Origin: Streptomyces sp. NBC_00670
GTDB taxonomy: Bacteria; Actinomycetota; Actinomycetes; Streptomycetales; Streptomycetaceae
Length of the DNA stretch: 64,000 bases
NCBI RefSeq assembly: GCF_036226765.1
Contig: NZ_CP109017.1
Span: forward strand, 1,488,001-1,552,000
Direction of reading: 5' to 3'
Each line of letters begins with the position of its first letter. Position 1 is the first letter of the stretch. Below, in pieces: positions 9,247-17,018 of the stretch. The position numbers and the translations under genes are program-made. Below the pieces are notes generated by a model, which was not told the DNA's origin, did no database searches, and saw only the letters and a list, made by a program, of their open reading frames with translations.

Positions 9247-10242
9247 GTGATCGTCGACTGTGCCATCTACCGCGACGGGCGCCGCTCCGAGGGGCCGGAG
9301 GACCTCTCGGACGCGCTCGCGAACGCGCGCGCCGCGGGCGGCTTCGTGTGGATCGGGCTGCACGAACCGACGGAACGGGAGTTCGGGAAGGTCACCGAGG
9401 AGTTCGGGCTGCACCCGCTGGCCGTGGAGGACGCCCTCAAGGCGCACCAGCGGCCCAAGCTGGAGGTGTACGACGACTCGCTGTTCATGGTGCTCAAGCC
9501 GGTCGTGTACGAGCCGGAGAGCGACGCCGTCTCCACCGGCGAGGTGATGATCTTCCTCGGCGACGGCTTCGTGGTGACGGTCCGGCACGGCGAGGGCGCA
9601 CCGCTCGGCGTCGTGCGCAAGCGGCTGGAGCAGCAGCCGGAGATGCTCGGCAAGGGGCCGACGGCGGTCCTGTATGCCCTGGCCGACGCCTCGGTCGACC
9701 ACTACCTGGACGTGGCGACGGAACTGGGGACCGACCTGGAGGAGCTGGAGGCGGAGGTGTTCTCGCCGGAGGGCGGGGGCTCCAGGAACACCGCTTCGCG
9801 GATCTACACCTTCAAGCGGCAGATCCTGGAGTTCCGCCGGGCCACCAACCCGCTGGCGCTGCCGCTGACCCGGCTGGCGAACACCGGTTCGTTCGGGGGC
9901 GCGCTGCCGTTCGTGGACGACTCCGCGCGCCCCTTCTTCCGTGATGTCAGCGACCACCTCACGCGCGTGAACGAGTCGGTGGAGGGCCTGGACCGGCTGG
10001 TGTCGGACATCCTCTCGGCGCACCTGGCGCAGATGAGCGTCCGGCAGAACGACGACATGCGGAAGATCTCCGCCTGGGCGGCGATGGCCGCGGTCCCCAC
10101 GATGATCGCGGGGATCTACGGCATGAACTTCGACCACATGCCGGAGCTGCACTGGATCTGGTCGTACCCGGCGGTGATCGCGGTGATGGTGGTCCTGGAG
10201 GTGCTGCTGTACCGGCAGTTCAAGCGACGGGGGTGGCTGTAG
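9247..10242 (+). CDS. corA: CorA-type magnesium/cobalt transporter
   Basis: A 331 aa CorA family divalent metal channel. The long N-terminal cytoplasmic domain is followed by two membrane helices, with the defining YGMNF motif (IYGMNFDHMPELHW) at the end of the first and the short basic tail RQFKRRGWL after the second. The GTG start at 9247 gives VIVDCAIYRDG; a GAGGGGAG site lies about 9 bases upstream. The open frame extends 29 codons more without a ribosome site. Its last 23 bases overlap the end of the convergent ferritin-like gene. Confidence 0.93.
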   Translation: MIVDCAIYRDGRRSEGPEDLSDALANARAAGGFVWIGLHEPTEREFGKVTEEFGLHPLAVEDALKAHQRPKLEVYDDSLFMVLKPVVYEPESDAVSTGEVMIFLGDGFVVTVRHGEGAPLGVVRKRLEQQPEMLGKGPTAVLYALADASVDHYLDVATELGTDLEELEAEVFSPEGGGSRNTASRIYTFKRQILEFRRATNPLALPLTRLANTGSFGGALPFVDDSARPFFRDVSDHLTRVNESVEGLDRLVSDILSAHLAQMSVRQNDDMRKISAWAAMAAVPTMIAGIYGMNFDHMPELHWIWSYPAVIAVMVVLEVLLYRQFKRRGWL

Positions 10243-11002
10243 GTTCGCCCAGCGCGTCGCGGCGCTCGGGCATCCGCAGGACGACCATGCGCCGCCGGCC
10301 GAGCAGCAGTTCGTACGCGTACGCGGCGTGGATGCCGGCGGCCAGGACGGCGCCCTTGGCCCGGGACCAGCCGAGGATGCGGCCCATGTGGCGCATGACC
10401 GCGAGACTGACGTCACGGTGCACCTGGATCTCCGCGCGGGCGCATTCGTGGAGCGTGCGCCGGATCGCGCGCTCGTGGCCCGCGCGGGCGAGGCGCAGCA
10501 GTTCCTCGTGGCAGTAGGCGAGGTGGTTGTCCTCGTCCTGGGAGATCATCCGGACCGCCCGGCCGAGGTCGGGGTGGTCGGCGAAGTGCCGGCGCAGCAG
10601 TTCCATCTGCTCACAGGCGCGCTGTTCGGTGACGCGACTGTGGGCGAGGTAGGTGACGATGTCCTGCACGGTCAGCGGCCGGTCGGCTCTCAGTCTTTCG
10701 TGGGACAGACCGATGCCGCGCCGTTCGAGGAGCATGGTGTAGTCCGTCTCGGCCGGGACCTCGACGGGTTCCAGATGGCGCTTCTTGAGCAGGGCCTGAA
10801 AGATCCGCCCGTGTTTGTCCTCGTCGGTGCCGTGCCGGGCGATCTTGGGGGCGAGGGCCTGTTCGGCCGGCGGGACGAGGGCGGCGATGCGGGCGTTCTC
10901 CCAGCCGCCCTGGGCCTCGCCGCCGGCGGCGATGGAGCAGAGGAGACGGAACGATTCGTCGTTGTCGACGATCTCCCGGAAGAGACTTTTTGTGGAAAGC
11001 AC
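10220..11002 (-). CDS. Ferritin-like domain protein
   Basis: A 260 aa all-helical protein with diiron-type motifs: DEDKHGRIF near residue 60, EQRACEQMELLRRHF near 120, EDNHLAYCHEE near 150, and AEIQVHRD near 183. The pattern of E...ExxH pairs fits the ferritin-like superfamily, perhaps an oxygenase or rubrerythrin-like enzyme. The Streptomyces family is uncharacterised. There is no signal peptide. It is convergent with corA (23-base overlap) and stands alone on its strand. A 335-base region without genes lies upstream. Confidence 0.75.
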   Translation of the reverse strand: MLSTKSLFREIVDNDESFRLLCSIAAGGEAQGGWENARIAALVPPAEQALAPKIARHGTDEDKHGRIFQALLKKRHLEPVEVPAETDYTMLLERRGIGLSHERLRADRPLTVQDIVTYLAHSRVTEQRACEQMELLRRHFADHPDLGRAVRMISQDEDNHLAYCHEELLRLARAGHERAIRRTLHECARAEIQVHRDVSLAVMRHMGRILGWSRAKGAVLAAGIHAAYAYELLLGRRRMVVLRMPERRDALGEPTATPVA

Positions 11003-11227
11003 GTCTGCACACCTCTCTGTTTCCGGCGGGCCGCCGCATCCGAGTCAAAGTGGGCTCGGCGGCGGGGGCAACAGACGTGTCGGGTGGCTCCGCCTAACGG
11101 AGGAAGGTGCCGGGGCCATCGCGCGTAACCGGTGGGGGGTCGGGGCGTTGTTCTTCGTGACGGCCGTGGCGGGGATGATCCCCGAGCCCCCACCACGGCC
11201 GTGATGATCTTCGGAGGCCGGGAGTTC
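11003..11227. other. Intergenic region upstream of the ferritin-like gene
   Basis: The 225 bases hold the presumed promoter of the ferritin-like gene and a GC-rich stretch with CCCCGAGCCCCCACCACGGC-type low complexity. I see no convincing ORF or RNA. The remainder up to 11337 is a dispersed-repeat copy. Confidence 0.5.
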
Positions 11228-11337
11228 GTCGCCCCCGCCGCCCTTACCTTCCCGTCCCCTGGGGGCTTCGCCCCCGGACCCCGCCAAAGGATTGCCCCCG
11301 CGCGGCGGAGCCGCAGATCGACACAGCCCCGCGCCCC
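11228..11337. repeat. Dispersed palindromic element, copy 2 (partial)
   Basis: Carries the left-arm signature CGCCCCCGCCGCCCTTACC, a short GGGGGCTTCGCCCCC hairpin, and the terminal ACACAGCCCCGCGCCCCTTA shared with the tandem copies at 15864-16019. It lacks the central 20-bp stem. It lies directly against the stop of the oxidoreductase gene. Confidence 0.7.
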
Positions 11338-12396
11338 TTACTCCGCCAGCCCGGCGCGTTCCAAGGCCTCCGTGCCTGCGCGGAGCGCGGTCAGGCGTTC
11401 TTCCAGGGTGAAGCCGGCGGGGGCCAGGGTGAGGGTGGTGACGCCGGCACCGGCGTACTCCTTCATGCGGTCGGCGATGCGGTCGACGGAGCCGAGGAGC
11501 GTCGTGCGGTCGATCAGTTCGTGCGGTACGGCGGCCGCGGCGCCCTGTTTGTCGCCGGACAGGTACGTGTCCTGGATCTCGGCGGCCTGCCGCTCGTAGC
11601 CCATGCGGCCGGCGAGCCGGTTGTAGAAGTTCTGCTTGCGGCTGCCCATGCCGCCGACGTACAGCGCGGTGTACGGGCGGAAGGTGTCGGCGAGCGCGGT
11701 GACGTCCTTGTCGTCGCCGACGGCCAGCGGCACGGTCGGGCAGATGTCGAAGCCGTCGAGGGTCCGCCCGGCCTTCTCCCGGCCGGCCCGCAAGGGGCGG
11801 AGCGCGGTCTCCTCCAGGTGCTCGGCGGCGGCGAAGATGAGCAGCGCGCCGTCGGCGATCTCGCCGGTCTGTTCGAGGTTCTTCGGGCCGATGGCGGCGA
11901 TGTAGAGCGGGATGTGGGTGCGCTCCGGGTGCACGGTGAGCTTGATCGGCTTGCCGGGGCCGTCGGGCAGCGGCAGCGTCCAGTGCTCGCCCTCGTACGT
12001 CAGCCGCTCGCGGCTCATGGCCCTGCGGACGATCTCGACGTACTCGCGGGTGCGGGCGAGCGGCTTGTCGAACTTGACGCCGTACCAGCCCTCGGAGACC
12101 TGCGGGCCGGAGACGCCGAGGCCGAGCCGGAAGCGGCCGCCGGAGAGGGAGTCGAGGGTGGCGGCGGTCATCGCCGTCATCGCCGGCTGGCGGGCCGGGA
12201 TCTGGAAGATGGCCGAGCCGACGTCGATGCGTTCGGTCTGGGCGGCGACCCAGGTGAGCACGGTGGCCGCGTCGGAGCCGTACGCCTCGGCGGCCCAGCA
12301 GACCGCGTAGCCGAGCCGGTCGGCCTCCTGGGCGACGGCGAGGTTGTCCGCGTCCATTCCGGCGCCCCAGTAACCGAGGTTGATGCCGAGCCGCAT
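11338..12396 (-). CDS. LLM-class F420-dependent oxidoreductase (Rv3520c family)
   Basis: A 352 aa luciferase-like TIM-barrel oxidoreductase that probably uses cofactor F420. Family blocks are the opening MRLGINLGYWGAGMDADNL, TERIDVGSAIFQIPARQPAM in the middle, and GRFRLGLGVSGPQVSEGWYG. These resemble the mycobacterial Rv3520c group. The start at 12396 is supported by AAGGGGA 6 bases upstream. It is divergent from an aldo/keto reductase; the 115-base gap carries a perfect 14-bp palindrome next to this gene's start. The substrate is unknown. Confidence 0.88.
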   Translation of the reverse strand: MRLGINLGYWGAGMDADNLAVAQEADRLGYAVCWAAEAYGSDAATVLTWVAAQTERIDVGSAIFQIPARQPAMTAMTAATLDSLSGGRFRLGLGVSGPQVSEGWYGVKFDKPLARTREYVEIVRRAMSRERLTYEGEHWTLPLPDGPGKPIKLTVHPERTHIPLYIAAIGPKNLEQTGEIADGALLIFAAAEHLEETALRPLRAGREKAGRTLDGFDICPTVPLAVGDDKDVTALADTFRPYTALYVGGMGSRKQNFYNRLAGRMGYERQAAEIQDTYLSGDKQGAAAAVPHELIDRTTLLGSVDRIADRMKEYAGAGVTTLTLAPAGFTLEERLTALRAGTEALERAGLAE

Positions 12397-12406
12397 ACGA
12401 TTCCCC

Positions 12407-12420
12407 TTACTGATCAGTAA
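12407..12420. promoter_or_regulatory. Perfect 14-bp palindrome, candidate TetR-type operator
   Basis: TTACTGATCAGTAA is a perfect dyad 11 bases upstream of the F420 oxidoreductase start and about 90 bases upstream of the divergent aldo/keto reductase. It overlaps the likely -10/+1 region of the minus-strand gene. Size and placement fit a repressor operator. No TetR gene is adjacent, so the regulator must be encoded elsewhere. Confidence 0.55.
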
Positions 12421-12511
12421 CGTTCCTTGTGGGAACACTAGCGCGCACCCGCCGTTTTCGGTTGTCCACAGGCCCCCCACGTGCGTGCCTTGGCCAGTAA
12501 TGTCGGCGTTC

Positions 12512-13495
12512 ATGGAGCAGAGGCATCTCGGTCGCACCGGCCTGCGCGTGTCCCGCATCGGGCTCGGCACCCTGACGTGGGGGCGCGACACCGACGAGCA
12601 CGACGCCGCGGACCTGTTGAAGGTGTTCTGGGAGGCGGGCGGCACCCTCGTGGACACCGCCGACGTGTACGGCGACGGCGAGGCGGAGTACCTGCTCGGG
12701 CGGCTCATGGAGGGGCTGGTGCCCCGGCGTGACCTGGTCGTCTCCACGAAGGCCGGCAGCGTCCCCGACCCCGAACGCCGGTTCGACGGCTCCCGCGGCC
12801 ATCTGCTCTCCGCCCTGGACGCCTCGCTCGCCCGCCTGGGCACGGACTACGTCGACGTGTGGCATCTGCACGCCTTCGATCCGTGCACGCCGCTGGAGGA
12901 GACGCTCGGGGCGCTGGACCTGGCGGTCAGCAGCGGGCGGGCGCGGTACGCGGGCGTGTCCAACTTCTGCGGCTGGCAGCTGGCCAGGGCGGCGACGTGG
13001 CAGCTGGCCGCCCCTGGCGGGCGGACCCGGATCGCCAGTACGCAGATGGAGTACTCGCTGCTGCAACGCGGGGTGGAGCGGGAGGTGCTGCCGGCGGCGC
13101 TGGACCTCGGGGTGGGGCTGCTGCCGTCCTCGCCGCTGGGCCGGGGCGTGCTGACCGGCAAGTACCGGGACGGCACCCCGCCCGGCTCGCGGGGCGCCTC
13201 GGAGCATCTGGCCCCCTTCGTCGCGCCGTACCTGGACGACGCGGCGAGCCGCATCGTCGACGCGGTGCAGACGGCGGCGGACGGCCTGTCGGCGACGCCG
13301 CTCCAGGTGGCGCTCGCGTGGGTCCGGGACCGCCCGGGGGTGGTCGCCCCGATCGTCGGCGCCCGCACGGCGCAGCAGCTCACGGCGGCGTTGTCAGTGG
13401 AGGCGCTTAGTCTTCCTGACGAGATCTGCCGGGCGCTGGACGACGTGTCGGCCCCGGTGCACCGTTATCCCGATCACGACTGGAGCACGCTGTGA
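12512..13495 (+). CDS. Aldo/keto reductase
   Basis: A 327 aa NADPH-dependent aldo/keto reductase of the YajO/AKR11-like type. It has the opening MEQRHLGRTGLRVSRIGLG, the catalytic tetrad in DTADVYGDGEAEYLLG (Asp and Tyr) with the Lys in VVSTKAG, and the His in DVWHLHAFDP. The start at 12512 gives the usual family N-terminus; an ATG four codons earlier (12500) is equally possible, and neither has a clear ribosome site, so the message may be leaderless. Its stop overlaps the next gene's GTG start by 4 bases (GTGA), coupling them. Confidence 0.9.
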   Translation: MEQRHLGRTGLRVSRIGLGTLTWGRDTDEHDAADLLKVFWEAGGTLVDTADVYGDGEAEYLLGRLMEGLVPRRDLVVSTKAGSVPDPERRFDGSRGHLLSALDASLARLGTDYVDVWHLHAFDPCTPLEETLGALDLAVSSGRARYAGVSNFCGWQLARAATWQLAAPGGRTRIASTQMEYSLLQRGVEREVLPAALDLGVGLLPSSPLGRGVLTGKYRDGTPPGSRGASEHLAPFVAPYLDDAASRIVDAVQTAADGLSATPLQVALAWVRDRPGVVAPIVGARTAQQLTAALSVEALSLPDEICRALDDVSAPVHRYPDHDWSTL

Positions 13496-15699
13496 GCACG
13501 GACCCCGAGACCACGGAGACGGCCGCGGAGCCGGCGGAGCCGGCCGCGCCCGCCGAGTCCGCCGAGTCCGCCGAGTCCGAGCCGGCCGACGGTTCCGGGG
13601 GCGCGTCCGCGCAGCTGTCCGAGGCCGAGGCGGAGCTGGCGGCGCAACGGCTGGAGCGGGAGCGGATCGCGCAGCGGAAGGCCGCCAGGCAGGGCCCGGT
13701 CGAGAGCGGGGCCAAGCTCAGCGGCACGGCCGCGGACCTGCTGGCCGCCGTGCGGGCGGTGGAGAGCGGGGCCAAGCCGGTGGCCAGTGCGTTCAGCGAG
13801 CCGCCCCCGGCTCCGCGCAGGGCCGCCCCGGAGCCCGTACGGCCGCCCCAGCCGGTGGCGCCGGCGACTCCCCCGGCCGCGGCGCCGGTGCCGGACGAGG
13901 AGGCCGTCGCGGCGGTCCGGGCGGTGCTCGCCGAGGGCGGTGCCCCGGCCGCGCTGGCGCCGGGGACCGCCGCCGGGCTCGGGGCGGGCGCCGACGGTGT
14001 GCTGCGCGAGGACCCCTGGCAGCTGCTGCGGGTCACGGGCGTGCGCCCGGAGCAGGCCGACGGGTTCGCCCGCGCGCTGCTGGGCGCGGAGGCCGGGCCG
14101 GGCGACGAGCGGCGCGGCCGCGCGGTCACCGTGTGGCTGCTGGAGCAGGCCGCGCTCGCCGGGCACACGGCGCTGGAGCTGCCCGCGCTGCTCACCGCGC
14201 TCGGACGGTACGCGGTGCCGGACCCGGACGCGGCGGTGCGGGACACGCTCGCGGAGGGCGAGGCGCTGGTCTTCCAGGACGCCCTGGACCAGACCGGCGG
14301 GGCCGCGCCGCAGCCCGCGGAGGGCGGGGGCTCCAGGAGCGACGGAAGTGGCGGCGGTGACGGGGAGGACGCGCAGGCCGAGGAGCGTCCGGTACGGGTC
14401 CTGGTCGGGCTCGAGCGGTACGCGCTGGCCGAGGAGAGCCTCGCCGACGGGCTCGGCCGGCTCGTCAACTCCGTGCCGAAGCGGGAAGGAGCGGTCGAGG
14501 CCGCCGGGGACTGGGAGCGGGCGGCCGAGGCCGCCGGGCGGTCCGCGGCGGAGCTGATCCGGGCCGTCGCCGGGCACGGGCTGGTGCTGCACACCGGCGG
14601 GGAGGCCGCCCGGCAGGAGCCGGCGGCCCTGCTGCGGGCGGCGGCGGAGCTGGGGCTGCGGGCGTGGGGGGCGACGCACGGTGCGGGCGGGCGCGAGCGT
14701 CTCGCCGCGCAGGTGGCCGGGGGTGGCGTCCCCGCCGGAGGCGGTGGTGTCGTCACCGTGGCGGATCTGCTGTCCGGGGCCGAGGGCGGGCCGGGGCGGG
14801 ATGCGGAGGGGGCGTTCGCTCTGGACCTGCTCGTCGTGCTGGACGCGCCGCAGCTCGACGTCGAGACGGCGGCGCTGCTCGTGGAGTCGATGCCCGACGG
14901 GGCGCGGCTGGTGCTCTCCGGTGACCCCGGGGTGCTGTGGTCGGCGGGTCCCGGGCGGGTCTTCGCGGATCTGCTGGCGGCGCGGATCTGTCCGCAGATC
15001 GCCTCGCGGACGCCGGATCCCGGTCCGCTCGGCAAGTTGGTCTCCGGCATCGGCATCGGGGAGCTCAACCAGGTCGCGGCGCCCGGCAAGGAAGTGGTGA
15101 TCGTGCCGGTGCGGGACGCGGGTGAGGCCGTGCACCGGGCGGTGCAGTTGGTCGCGGACTCCGTACCGCGGGCGATCGGGGTGCCCGCGGAGGAGACGGT
15201 GGTCGTCACGCCGGGGCACGGTGGGGCGGCGGGGACGCGGGCGCTGAACGCGGCGCTGAAGGAGCGGCTCAATCCCGGGCCCGGGCGGTTCGGGGGGTTC
15301 GACCCCGGGGACCGGGTGGTGTACGTGGCGGGGGCGGCGGGGCGGGCCGTGCCGGGGCGTGTCGTCGGGGCGGACGCGGAGGGGTTGCGGCTGGAGTGTG
15401 CGGGGGCGCCTGTGGTGGTGCCGCGGGAGCGGGTGGAGGGGGCGGTGCGGCATGGATGGGCGTTGACCGCGCACCAGGCGGTGGGGGCGCGGTGGGAGGC
15501 GGTGGTTGTGGTGTTGCCGGGGGATGCGGTGTCTTCGTTGTCGCGGTCGTGGGTGTATACGGCGTTCGGGCGGGCGGAGCGGCATCTGTCGGTGGTGCAG
15601 GGGGTGGAGCAGGCGTTGCCGCGGGTGGTGGCGGGGGGTGCGGTGAAGCCGCGTACGACGCGGTTGGGGGTTTTGCTGGGGGTGGGGGGTGTGCGGTGA
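13492..15699 (+). CDS. RecD2-like helicase-fold protein without Walker A
   Basis: A 735 aa protein. Residues 1-140 are low-complexity Ala/Pro/Glu, partly coiled. A helix-hairpin-helix-like block follows (LREDPWQLLRVTGVRPEQAD, about 170-190), as in RecD2, and then a helicase-like core. The RecD2 motif GDxxQLPSVGPG is recognisable as GDPGVLWSAGPGRVFADLL (about 477-495), motif V as GDRVVYVAG (about 608), and motif VI as ALTAHQAVGARWEAVVVVLP (about 655-674) with YTAFGRAERHLSV (about 689). But where the P-loop GKT should be (about 340-395) there is LIRAVAGHGLVLHTGGEAAR with no Lys-Thr/Ser, and the Walker B DE is LDAPQLD. ATP hydrolysis is therefore unlikely. It starts inside the stop of the reductase gene. 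The 3' end is unusually G-rich. Confidence 0.7.
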   Translation: MSTDPETTETAAEPAEPAAPAESAESAESEPADGSGGASAQLSEAEAELAAQRLERERIAQRKAARQGPVESGAKLSGTAADLLAAVRAVESGAKPVASAFSEPPPAPRRAAPEPVRPPQPVAPATPPAAAPVPDEEAVAAVRAVLAEGGAPAALAPGTAAGLGAGADGVLREDPWQLLRVTGVRPEQADGFARALLGAEAGPGDERRGRAVTVWLLEQAALAGHTALELPALLTALGRYAVPDPDAAVRDTLAEGEALVFQDALDQTGGAAPQPAEGGGSRSDGSGGGDGEDAQAEERPVRVLVGLERYALAEESLADGLGRLVNSVPKREGAVEAAGDWERAAEAAGRSAAELIRAVAGHGLVLHTGGEAARQEPAALLRAAAELGLRAWGATHGAGGRERLAAQVAGGGVPAGGGGVVTVADLLSGAEGGPGRDAEGAFALDLLVVLDAPQLDVETAALLVESMPDGARLVLSGDPGVLWSAGPGRVFADLLAARICPQIASRTPDPGPLGKLVSGIGIGELNQVAAPGKEVVIVPVRDAGEAVHRAVQLVADSVPRAIGVPAEETVVVTPGHGGAAGTRALNAALKERLNPGPGRFGGFDPGDRVVYVAGAAGRAVPGRVVGADAEGLRLECAGAPVVVPRERVEGAVRHGWALTAHQAVGARWEAVVVVLPGDAVSSLSRSWVYTAFGRAERHLSVVQGVEQALPRVVAGGAVKPRTTRLGVLLGVGGVR

Positions 15700-15716
15700 C
15701 GGGGGTGCGGCGAGGG

Positions 15717-15878
15717 AGTTTTCGCCCCCGCCGCCCCTACCCTTCCCGTCCCTTCAAGGGGCTCCGCCCCTTGGACCCCGAGGGTGGGCGGGAAGGGCGC
15801 CGTAGAGCTCGGGGGGGCAGGTTCGTGGGCGGGTGCGGGTGCGCCGTGGCTGATCGCGCAGTTCCCCGCGCCCCTAGG
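15717..15878. repeat. Dispersed palindromic element, copy 3
   Basis: Left arm TTCGCCCCCGCCGCCCCTAC followed by CAAGGGGCTCCGCCCCTTG, then a variable G-rich stretch and the half-core GCGCAGTTCCCCGCGCCCCT. It stands between the RecD2-like gene and a convergent hypothetical gene, so a terminator role is likely. Confidence 0.7.
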
Positions 15879-16019
15879 AGACAGGGCGCTGGCCGCGCAG
15901 CCGCGGCAAAGCCGCGCAAAAGACACAGCCCCGCGCCCCTAGGAGACAGGGCGCTCGTCGCGCAGCCGCGGCAAAGCCGCGCAAAAGACACAGCCCCGCA
16001 CCTCTGAAAGACAGGGCGC
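15864..16019. repeat. 65-bp tandem repeat, about 2.4 copies
   Basis: Units begin with CCCCGC at 15864, 15929 and 15994, an exact 65-base period. Each unit carries CCTAGGAGACAGGGCGCT, then the hairpin-forming GCGGCAAAGCCGC and AAAGACACAG. The third copy is truncated and diverged. The end of the dispersed element is the first block of each unit, so the array appears to be an expansion of the element's edge. Together with copy 3 it fills the 338-base gap before the next gene. Confidence 0.8.
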
Positions 16020-16037
16020 GGGGCCGGGGCCCGCGGC

Positions 16038-16679
16038 TCAGGGTGTGGGGGCCGGGGTCGGGTCTTCGTCCCGGTCTTCCTCTGGGTCGTCGTCGAAGAC
16101 CGCGCTGATGTCGAAGCGGCAGACGACCTGGGTGGGGTCGGGTTGGTCGAAGGGGGAATCGAGCCATTCGCCGGCCTCGGGCGGGTCGTCCGTGGCGGTG
16201 ACCCAGAGCGTGGAGTCGCCCTCCTCCAGGCCGAACTCCTTGTGGCGGGAGGCGATCTCGTCCGGTTCGTACTCGCCGAAGAGGACGCCGAGCGCGCCGT
16301 GGACCGTGCCCGAGACCTCCTCGGCGGGCTCCTCCGCGGCCTCGATCCGCTGGGCCTGCGCGAGCAGCCGCCGCGGTTCGACCACGGCGTAGTCGCGGCG
16401 GATCAGCACGCTCAGTGCGCTGGGCTCCTCCGGGCCCGTGTACGGCGGCATGTCCTCGGTGCCGGGGATCTCGAAGGGCGTGACCTCGTCGTAGCGGTCG
16501 TAGAGCAGTTCGTCGTACTGCTCGGCCGCGGCGGCCAGTTCGTTGAACGCCTCGTAGACGGCCGGGTCGTCCTCACCCGACCTGCGTTCGACCGCGGCCA
16601 GGTGGCGGTCGAGCGCGGTCTTGACCGCCTCGGCGGCGGCGCGTACCTCGGCAGCGGTGGGCTGCACTGCATCAGACAT
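16038..16679 (-). CDS. Conserved hypothetical acidic protein
   Basis: A 213 aa cytoplasmic protein of the type found in most Streptomyces, unrecognised by function. It is strongly acidic, especially the C-terminus (FDDDPEEDRDEDPTP). An N-terminal helical region (about 5-60) contains AVYEAFNELAAAAEQYDELLYDRYDEVTPFEIP, and a mixed alpha/beta part follows. It has no signal, membrane segment or cysteine motif. The ATG start at 16679 (MSDAVQPTAAEV) was chosen over an upstream alternative because it matches the usual beginning of such proteins. It is divergent from the DUF5703 gene, 47 bases apart. Confidence 0.7.
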   Translation of the reverse strand: MSDAVQPTAAEVRAAAEAVKTALDRHLAAVERRSGEDDPAVYEAFNELAAAAEQYDELLYDRYDEVTPFEIPGTEDMPPYTGPEEPSALSVLIRRDYAVVEPRRLLAQAQRIEAAEEPAEEVSGTVHGALGVLFGEYEPDEIASRHKEFGLEEGDSTLWVTATDDPPEAGEWLDSPFDQPDPTQVVCRFDISAVFDDDPEEDRDEDPTPAPTP

Positions 16680-16726
16680 AGTGCAGACGCTATCCGTACC
16701 GGGCCCGTGCCCGCACAATAGATGCG

Positions 16727-16915
16727 ATGCCGGAATACGAATTTGTCGACGTGTACGTCCCGCGCGGGGTCTCCCGCAAGGAGGCGACGCGTCTGCTGAC
16801 GGACCATGCCGAGTACGGACACTGGGAGTTGCACCGTCTGAGCCTCATGCGGGACGGCAGCCGCAGGGTGCGGTTGCGCCGGCGGATCATCCGCCAGGCG
16901 CGGGCCACGTGGTGA
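16727..16915 (+). CDS. DUF5703 family small basic protein
   Basis: A 62 aa protein, MPEYEFVDVYVPRGVSRKEA at its start and highly arginine-rich at its end (RRVRLRRRIIRQAR). It matches the DUF5703 family of conserved actinobacterial small proteins of unknown function. The sequence suggests a short beta-alpha fold with a basic C-terminal helix that could bind nucleic acid; this is inference. It is followed by a strong hairpin before the convergent chaplin gene. Confidence 0.8.
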   Translation: MPEYEFVDVYVPRGVSRKEATRLLTDHAEYGHWELHRLSLMRDGSRRVRLRRRIIRQARATW

Positions 16916-16964
16916 GCGGGGACGGACGACCTCGGTACGGAGAACGGGCGGGAGACGGAACGGA

Positions 16965-16998
16965 CGGAGCGGGCGCCGCCGGTGCGGGGCCCGCTCCG
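16965..16998. terminator. Bidirectional hairpin between DUF5703 and chpC genes
   Basis: Perfect 10-bp stem CGGAGCGGGC (16965-16974) with GCCCGCTCCG (16989-16998), 14-base loop. It sits between the convergent genes ending at 16915 and 17019. Confidence 0.7.
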
Positions 16999-17018
16999 GT
17001 GTCCGTGCCGCGCCGATG

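Noticed and set aside
13407..15926. An 839-codon minus-strand frame antisense to the RecD2-like gene
   Set aside because: Ser/Pro/Arg-rich composition and no start signal; third-position bias supports the plus strand.
15864..16019. Tandem 65-bp repeats as a CRISPR array
   Set aside because: Units are contiguous without unique spacers and no cas gene is present.
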